Origin: Trema orientale
Taxonomy: Eukaryota > Streptophyta > Magnoliopsida > Rosales > Cannabaceae
DNA: 64,000 nt
NCBI GenBank assembly: GCA_002914845.1
Contig: JXTC01000195.1
Span: 171,063 to 235,062, forward strand
Direction of reading: 5' to 3'
Made by a program: the position numbers and the translations under genes. Shown here in pieces: positions 56,691-64,000 of this stretch. Under the pieces are notes generated by a model. That model saw only the letters and a program-made list of their open reading frames with translations, was not told where the DNA came from and made no database searches. The stretch's first letter is position 1, and every line of letters begins with the position of its first letter.

Positions 56691-58620
56691 CACTAGTTGA
56701 CATGTGATGAGAAATGTTGTAGTCATAATGTGTACATTTGTATACATAGTGACTCTAATATATGCATGCATTATTTAAGTCACAAAAGAAATTATCGTAG
56801 ACCCGTTCAGGAGTCGATGAGAGATTATGCATCTCGATATCGATTTCTGAATTGTCCTATTTGAATAGTTTAGGATTACAAGTTATGTGTTATTATTTAC
56901 TTATAAACATTGTTCTTTGATCGAGTTCCAGTGGCATCTCCTTGTGTTCTCCGGGTGTGTACATATATGTATCACACTTAGGGAAACTGTGGGGAAATGC
57001 TGTTAGAATTTCGGCGTGAACGGAACAATGTTTGAGTGAATGATAAACCACATAACAAAGTAATATTGAATGGGATAGAGCCTTATCCTTTAGAAGTAGA
57101 GTGATAAGGTGGATTTAGGACATATTAATATCATGCATATAATTTTTGTCAATTATTTCCAACTCATTCTGACATTGAACAACGAGTAATGCAAAAACAT
57201 GTCAGTTGACAAAAGTTGAATACATTTGAGGAACCACTTTTCCAAGGAATATTAGAATAGTGCAATGACATTTCATGATAGGGCAAAAAATTTTGTGAAA
57301 TGACTAATGCGAAATTCATTGTCCATATAAAGAAGGTCGCAATATATTGCATAAGACATTTGATGTAGTGAAGACGTATATAATAACTCATGGTTTGATG
57401 TAGAATATACCACTTGGACATTTCATAGAGAAGTTGATGATGTGGACATTCTGTAAAATGACCTGTATGGAGGTAATGATGTAGTAGATGAGATGGTAAA
57501 TGTGATAAATGACTTCATAGGTCCATTTACTCATGACTCTGTTCATAATGACATTAACGTGGATGAAAATGTTGCAATGTCGTCTTCTATGTCTGCAGAA
57601 TAGTATGATAATTTGTTCTCAAAGGTTGAGTCAAAATTGTATACTGAGTGTATATATTCCTCAGCGTTGAATTTCTTGGCCAAACTTATGCATTTGAAAG
57701 TAATGCATAAGTGGAGCAATAAATCATTTGATAGCCTATTGAAATTGTTGAAGGAGGCACTTCTAGTAGAGAACAAGCTACTCGGGTCATATTACGAGGC
57801 GAAAAAATAGATGTCTAAGTTAGGACTAGGGTACGAGTCAATTCATATTTACAAATATGACTGCGTTTTATTTTGAAAAGAAAATGCAGACAAAGAAAAT
57901 TGTCCTGTGTGTGGGGTGAGCTGTTGGATAGATAAAAATACGAAGGGTAAGAAGGTACCTCACCAAGTATTACGGTATTTTCCGTTGACACCTCGGTTAA
58001 AGCAATTGTGCAGGTCGAGGCACACTGCAGCAAGTATGAGGTGGCACTGTTTAGGTCGTTCTAATGAGGAAGGGGTGTTAAGACATCTAGTTAATGGAGA
58101 AGCACAGAAAGAGTTTGATCGTAGATATCTTGAATTTGCCAAAGGACCAAGGAATGTACGATTGGGTTCGACGGCAGACGGATTCAATCTATTTGGGAAC
58201 ATGAGTTTGTCTTACAGTGTGTGACTAGTGGTATTGACGACTTATAACTTACCATCGTGGCTATGCATGAAGGAGTGTTATTTCATGATGTCATTATTAA
58301 TTCCAGGTTCTCAATCTCCAGGAAAAGATATAGATGTCTTTCTGGAGCCATTGGTTAAGGAGTTGAAACAGTTATGGGTTGTCAGGGTAGATATTCAAGA
58401 TGCCGCTAGTAATAGCACATTCAAAATGCGAGCTGCACTTTTGTGGACTGTTAATGATTTTCTGGCCCGTAGTAGTTTATCTGGTTGGAGTGGTCAAGGT
58501 TACAAAGCTTGTCCAACCTATATAAACATATATAATACTGAATACATCAAGAGACAAAAATATAAACATGGGTCTATTAATTACTCAGGATTAAGATCGT
58601 TATATATATGATCATCGATT
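56691..58620 (+). mobile_element. CACTA (En/Spm) transposon remnant with TNP2-type transposase
   Basis: Broken frames encode the TNP2 transposase. An N-terminal stretch (about 57290-57420, THG then EYTTWTFHREVDD) resembles the transposase-associated domain. LNFLAKLMHLKVMHKWSNKS, LLKEALLVENKLLGSYYEAKK, CPVCGVSCWIDKNTKGKKVP, LRYFPLTPRLKQL, MRWHCLGRSNEEGVLRHLVN, FAKGPRNVRLGSTADGFNLFG, LTTYNLPSWLCMKECYFMMS and LIPGSQSPGKDIDVFLEPLV follow the Transposase_21 order to about 58530. At least four stops or frame changes separate these pieces and the C-terminal part is missing. CACTA termini were not found, so the outer borders are approximate. Confidence 0.88.
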
Positions 58621-60060
58621 GATAAATTTGAATATTCTGTTCTGTAACAGATATTGTTAGATATTCAAATTTATCTGGTCCAGTCCTATACAATCTTATT
58701 ATATAAAGTACGTACCTCCATTTAATGTCGCTACATAAACAGTCCGGATAAGACTGTTCCATTCTCAATGATAATAGACCGTACTACTAATTTTTTAAAT
58801 TAAAGATCCCAACTTTAATAATTAATTATGGACTAGTTTAGATTATATTCCTTAAACTTAATCCTCTTGTATGTACAACTTTTATACATACTAAGTTTAA
58901 AGTTACATTTATAATTATGAAATTTTCATAATATTTATATATATTATCATAAATAATATATGTAAGCAAATAGAACAAAATCAACTATATTTATTTAACA
59001 GTAAATTATTATTTACATTTTGTTCTTAGGGTACAAAACACTAACAATATGAACATATAACACACTATTAAATGCAATGCAGTATGCTATTATTGGCTCT
59101 TTTAGTCAGGTGAATAATTGGATGTCACAATAGTTTTGATAGATGCCTCAATATGCTGATTTTACATTAGTCTATTATCTATTCGTAATGCAATCTTCGC
59201 CAAAAGTTTTGCTAAAATGACTAGATTATAAGCATAATTCCTAGAATATCCGACTAAATTCAGTGGTCTTGATAATGCTGGTGGAATTTACTTCCCAATC
59301 ATTTTAAGAATATTTCGTGGCAATTGGGATAGACATTAAGCATCCTATAGCCTACACACATATACAGAATGACCTTGTAGAGTCATCTTTTAAGTGCCTT
59401 GCCTTTATCACTAGGTCTTTAGTTTCAAATTCAAAATTGTATTTTAGCGTTTGGAGACAAGTTATTATATGCACAAAGCATCTCTGATTCGAATTTGGTA
59501 TCTGCATAAAAGAATTATCTTATCCTTACCGTACTGATTAAAAACTATATATGTTTAGTTTCATTTCTAATTATTTCTTTTCTAGTTTTCATTTTAACTG
59601 AAAAAAGGTGGAAATTAAAAAAAAAAAAAACTGGAAAAAAAAAAGAAAAGGAACAAAAAATCCAATCTATATCAAAACTAACTTAAAACAAATAAACAGA
59701 ATATTTAAATTTCATTAAGTTTAAATCAGAATAGAATTGAGCTCCACGACCTCTAAATTTCAATATGAGTCTCACATGCTTTCTTAATTAGTGTAATATT
59801 GCTTAACCGAAAAAGACATTAAGGAAAATGACATGAAGCTTGGATGTGAGGGAAAAACCTTACGTGTCATGACTGAACAAAGAGAATTAATGTGCTGCTT
59901 CCTTCTATGGTATCCCTCTTTTTTGCTTAATTTCCATAGGAGTAGCAGATATAGGAGAAATATATATATTATATATATATTATATATATATATTATATAT
60001 ATATATTATGGTATTTCTTCAATGAGTATTGCATTACAATTTACTCATTAATGTACCAAC
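58621..60060. other. Intergenic AT-rich region
   Basis: A small inverted repeat lies at about 58620-58676 (GATAAATTTGAATATTCTG facing AGATATTCAAATTTATC). A (TA)n-type tract (TATATATTATATATATA) lies at 59960-60008. No gene recognised. Confidence 0.5.
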
Positions 60061-60209
60061 TGGGGCTAACTCAGTTGGTCCAAGGCTTTAGGAATATGTG
60101 TGTGAGTTTAGACGGTCAGGGATTTAAGCCTTGGTAGTGTATGTATAATATTTTTCTTTAAATTTGTAGTAAGTAGTGGTCATTAGTTAAAAAGTCCCAC
60201 TTTTTTTTT
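60061..60209 (+). mobile_element. tRNA-derived SINE, second copy of the 7146 family
   Basis: GGGGCTAACTCAGTTGGTCC (A-box region) and ACGGTCAGGGATTTAAGCC (B-box region) are followed by the TAGTAAGTAGTGGTCATTAG stretch, which matches GTAATAAGTTGTAGTTATTAG in the copy at 7146-7320, and a T tail. A target duplication is not visible. Confidence 0.65.
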
Positions 60210-60407
60210 AAAAAAAAGGGTTTTGGACACTTATACCTATCTTTTTAAAAATAATACCAAAAATACGATCTCCAAAAAACAATTAAAATTCCGTACGACC
60301 TTTGTTGGTATTTTTCTAAATATTTCAGCTAAAAAACGCGGTGGTATTTTCGTAATTTTTACTATCTTTTTCAAAAACAGTCTTTTAACATTAATTGGGC
60401 CAGAATA

Positions 60408-60515
60408 ACCATGGCAGCTTTATGGCGTAGTGGTTGGGCTACAAATGACTAGGCCACTAATATTGGTTGATGGGGCTCGAGCCCCCATACTGACATTTTA
60501 GGTTTTTTTTCATTA
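60408..60515 (+). mobile_element. Possible tRNA-related SINE of another family
   Basis: TGGCGTAGTGGTTGGGCTAC fits the A-box consensus (TGGCNNAGTGG), and GGGGCTCGAGCCCCCAT is B-box-like. They are 40-45 bp apart, followed by a T-rich tail. The rest of the sequence does not fold as a tRNA by eye. Weak but worth a family search. Confidence 0.4.
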
Positions 60516-60764
60516 TTTTAATTTTTTTCTATTTATTTTTAATTTTATTCCTTTTTATTATTAGTTATAAATAATTATCAATTTAGTAACTAATTTCCAT
60601 TAACAAAATTAATCAAATTGGTCATTAGTTTCTTCTAATTTTTTATTCATTATTTTTATTTTTATTTTTTTAAAGTTATCTACATGTAGAAACCAAATTA
60701 ATTATTTTTCCCTTTCACTTTATTCTTTTTTTTTTTAAGAAACACTAACTTTTTTTTTTTTCCT

Positions 60765-61660
60765 TATTCTTATGTAAGTAAGTCACATGAAACCACAAAG
60801 ATTTCTAGAAAACTAGTTTGGTTTCTTTTTGACAGAATAATCTATACGTAAGTAAGTCGAAAGAAACTACAAAATGCATTGTACTTAAGTAAATCACAGA
60901 TTTCTAGAAAACCAGTTCTGTTTCCTTTTAACAGAATGCATTGTACTTAAATAAATCACAGAAAAACATAAAGGTTTCTTTTTAGCGGAATACCATATAC
61001 GTAAGTAAATTAGAATAAACCACAAATGGTTCCTGGAAACTAATTTAATTTCTTTTTAGTAGAATACCAAATCACAAAGGTTTCCTGGAAACCGGATTGG
61101 TTTCCTTCTAACGGAATGCTCTGTATGTAAGTAAATCATAAGAAACCAGGAAAGTTTCCTGGAAACCAATTTGATTTCCTATTAGCAAAATATCCTTACA
61201 GAAAACCACAAAGGTTTCTTTTAGCGGAATATCCTGTACGTAAGTAAATCACAGGAAACCACGAATATTTTCTGGAAACCATTGTAGTTTCTTTTTTGCA
61301 AAAAGTCTTGTAGCTAAATAAATCAAAGGAAACTACAAATTTTTCTAATAAACCACTGGAAACTATCATAGTTTTCTTTTTGCAAAATGTCATGTACCTA
61401 AATAAATCACAAGAAACCATGGAAATCATTGTGGTTTCCTTTAGCATAATGCTCTGTAACTAAGTAAATCACAGGAAACCAATAAGGTTTCTTGAAAACC
61501 ATTGTGGTTTCTATTTTACAGAAGGCTCTGTAGCTAAGTAAATCACATGAAACCACGAAAATTTCGTATAAACCATTGTAGTTTCTTTTTCAAATCACAG
61601 GAAAATAATGAAATTTTCCTAAAAACTATTGTGATTTCTTTTTCACATAATGCCTTTTAG
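60765..61660. repeat. Degenerate minisatellite of GGAAACC/GGTTTCC units
   Basis: About a dozen units of 55-80 bp repeat the pattern TAAGTAAATCACAGGAAACC, then ACAAAGGTTTCCTGGAAACC, then a GGTTTCTTTTTAGCAGAAT-like part and GCTCTGTA. Each unit contains the inverted pair GGAAACC...GGTTTCC, so the array can form many small hairpins. Units are diverged and vary in length, so the array is old or under little homogenisation. Confidence 0.85.
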
Positions 61661-63864
61661 CAAGAATTGAATGAGACATTGAACAAGAACGTTGTAAAAT
61701 ATGATCAAGTTCTAAAATTAATTAATTATATTTTTGAAGTAAATACAACAGAAAACTATTTAATACCAATTTAGATTTTAATTTTAAGAATAGCAATAAT
61801 CAACTTATTTTTTTTTAGGAAACCAAATTAGTTTGAACTAGAAACTAATTTGGTTTCTGATTTCTATTTCTTGATTAATTATTAGATTCTAATGACCACA
61901 ACTAATAGTTAGAAATCAATATATAGTAAAAATAGTTTCTAGCTTTTAATATTAGTTTTTTTAAAAAAAAAAGAAAGGGAAAATGAGTTTTAAAAAATGA
62001 ATTCAAAAAAGAAAATATGAAAAAAAGGAATAAATAAAAGAAAAAAGACTTAAAATAAATAAAAAAAAAGCTAAAAAGAAAAAAGTAATAAAGTTCGATG
62101 TGAAAAAAAAAATTAAAAAGAGAAAATGAAAAAGGAAAAATAAAGAATAAGGAAGAAGATAACGAAGAAACCATAAGAGAACAAGAAAAAAAAAGGGTTC
62201 AGGAAAAAGAAAAAAAGTTTAGGAAAAAGGAAAAAAAAAAGAAAAAAAGTTGTAAAGTTGGGAATTAATCCAGTGATGTGAAGAACAAAAAGGACAATGC
62301 TAATCGATAGAGCCAACAATATTCTTAGATAATTTTGAACATTTTTTTATTATAAATAGTTTTTTTATAAAAAATAGTTTTATTTAGGGAAATGCCACCG
62401 TATAACTTACAATTAAAAGGTGACCTATTTTTAGAAAAGTTTCGTACAAAAAGAAGTGTATTGGGTCAGGTCGTATTTTAGGTATTATTTTTCTAAAAGT
62501 AATACAATATGTCATTTTTCCAAAAAAATAATAATAATTTACTCATTAATGGGTATTTTACTTTGGATCTTTAGATTTTAAATGAATGGCTATAATGAAA
62601 TTAGCAATTGAGGAAAAAAAAAAAATCTAATATATTAATGCTAACGTTAATATAGAAAAATTTCAAAAAAAAAGTGTTAATAAAGTATTTGTTAATATAG
62701 ATAGTGGGTAAAGTATTTGTTAATATAGATAGTGGGTTACTTGTTTATGACCTTTTTTTAAAAAAAAAAAAAATTATTTCTTAACCTCTTCCTTCCGTAT
62801 GTAGTTAGTTTCCTATCTTGTCATTCTTATTCCATCTTTTTCATTTCCTACTTCCAACAACACGTATATATGGAATGAAAATATTATTGCCTTATTTAAA
62901 ATACATAGAAAAAGACATAAGTCACATAACCATAAAACATTCATCATATGTCTATGTTTAGATCACCGTATTACTAACAATGTTATTGATATAGGTCCAT
63001 ATTATGATATTCTTATTTTTATATGTATCTTATTCTAACTTTTAAAAATATCCCATATGAATCGACAACACAGATTATAATTGTTCTATAACTTTAAATT
63101 TTAAACACATAATCAGTTAACTCGTCAACTAGGGCGGCCGGGGTTAATGAGTTTAATTTTGATGTAATTTTCTTATATAACTACTGAATAAATAATTAAT
63201 ATTTCATGAATAGAACTAGGCAGTGCTTTTTTACTTTTCATTTTTTAGGGTACGTACATCTTTTTTTTTTTTTTTTTGAGCGACGGTACCTAGATCTATT
63301 TTTGTATTTTAATGAAATATGTATATTTATTATTGGGTTATTCTAGCTAGATCTCCTTAGATACTTTGTATTCCATTTTTTCCCTTAAAAAAATTTATTT
63401 TATGGAAATAAATATGCTCTATGAAGAAAAAAATCATTACGAAATTGGTATGACTTACTATAATAGGTTAAATATCAGCAAAAACAAAAATGGAAGCAAA
63501 AATAAAAATATCCATTGAAAACTTCTAATAAAAAAACAAAAACAAAGTTATTGCTATACGTAGCAGATATATGAAATATGGAAAAGCCAAGTAATGCATT
63601 AAAAAAATCAACTTTCTAATCAAATTCTCGAAAATATTTATAGAAAGTTATGCAAGAAAAATTGCAGCCTTCAAAATAGCGTGATATTTGACAGAACATT
63701 GTTTTTTTCTTCTTAAACTGAACTCTTTTTGTATTATTTTGTTTCAAACTTCAAACACACACACACACAAAAAAAAAAAAAAAAGAAGAAGAAGAAAAAA
63801 CCACACAGTTATTACACCATAACATTACATATAAAAGCTTAGAAGTCTTGTTATTTTTTTCGAC
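61661..63864. other. Intergenic AT-rich region upstream of the second CYP82 3' end
   Basis: 61960-62250 is almost pure A/G (poly-purine), producing meaningless open frames on the minus strand. A 28-bp direct repeat (AAAGTATTTGTTAATATAGA, then TAGTGGGT) occurs at about 62684 and 62712. (CA)n lies at 63755-63768. The last 60 bp (ACATTACATATAAAAGCTTA, GTCTTGTTATTTTTTTC) match the 3' flank of the first CYP82 gene and are probably the 3' UTR of the second. Confidence 0.5.
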
Positions 63865-64000
63865 TTAAATTTGATACACTCGATTAGGGAGGCGCGGGGT
63901 GAGAAGAACATCAAGTGGAAGGGCCTTAAGGTTGGTGATCCCAGGCGCGCTACTCATGTCAACTGGTTGATCCGATGTCGTTTTAATATCGAACTCGAGA
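63865..64000 (-). CDS. Second CYP82 gene, 3' end only (cut by window edge)
   Basis: On the minus strand the visible 44 codons end with stop TAA at 63867-63865. They read [14 protein letters not shown], then [18 protein letters not shown] and RLPNRVYQI, differing from the first CYP82 at only a few positions in this stretch. The 3' flank also matches 45680-45738. It is therefore a close, probably recent tandem duplicate in the same orientation. Whether the rest of the gene is intact lies outside the window. Confidence 0.92.
   Translation of the reverse strand, partial: LEFDIKTTSDQPVDMSSAPGITNLKALPLDVLLTPRLPNRVYQI

Noticed and set aside
61902-62319. Minus-strand open frames of poly-Phe/Ser/Leu
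   Set aside because: Product of a nearly pure purine tract; low complexity only.
1-64000. CRISPR arrays, rRNA, canonical tRNA genes, bacterial operons or ribosome binding sites
   Set aside because: The window is plant nuclear DNA with spliced genes; no spaced identical repeats, rRNA or cloverleaf-forming tRNA sequence was seen.

Overview
This is a nuclear window from a flowering plant, very probably a core eudicot. It is AT-rich, with GT-AG introns, large gene spacing, solo LTRs, MITEs, SINEs and a CACTA fossil. The species cannot be fixed from sequence alone. Six protein genes are complete and two more are cut by the window edges.

Layout. 73-147: last exon of a left-edge homogentisate solanesyltransferase (HST)-like gene. 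2108-6545 (+): complete HST, the plastid plastoquinone prenyltransferase. 8097-11206 (-): IQM-type calmodulin-binding protein. 11.9-23 kb: gene-poor, with (TA)n, MITEs, a GC-rich solo LTR (18555-20076) and an eIF3c pseudogene split by a Tourist-like MITE (21104-22433). 23049-24969 (-): TRAF-type zinc-finger protein, head to head with MED7 (25895-27837, +). 28.4-30.8 kb: repeats, including an 889-bp Mutator-type MITE with a 9-bp target duplication. 31384-40823 (+): 15-exon CPSF-A/MMS1-like protein of the DDB1/SF3b130/CPSF160 superfamily. 45739-49053 (-): intact CYP82-family P450 with a hAT remnant and a hairpin element in its intron. 49.4-55.1 kb: two related solo LTRs in opposite orientation, one carrying a nested MITE, the other splitting a duplicated 3' end of the CPSF-A gene. 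57.3-58.6 kb: CACTA TNP2 transposase fossil. 60.8-61.7 kb: minisatellite built on GGAAACC/GGTTTCC. 63865-64000 (-): 3' end of a second CYP82 gene.

The genes do not form a pathway. HST makes the plastoquinone precursor; MED7 is a Mediator core subunit; the IQM, TRAF-like and CPSF-A proteins are regulatory or scaffold proteins; CYP82 is a specialised-metabolism oxidase. The order HST, TRAF-like, CPSF-A appears to match Arabidopsis AT3G11945-AT3G11950-AT3G11960 (from memory), so this looks like a conserved backbone with IQM and MED7 between. The right half is a duplication zone in which CPSF-A 3' end and CYP82 segments recur.

I found no clearly new biological system. The most informative structures are the HST tandem duplication, the CPSF-A/CYP82 segmental duplication with an apparently lost P450, the paired inverted solo LTRs, and the eIF3c pseudogene that exposes the exact target site of a MITE. 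Exon borders were read by eye from GT-AG sites and reading frame; all complete coding sums are multiples of three.
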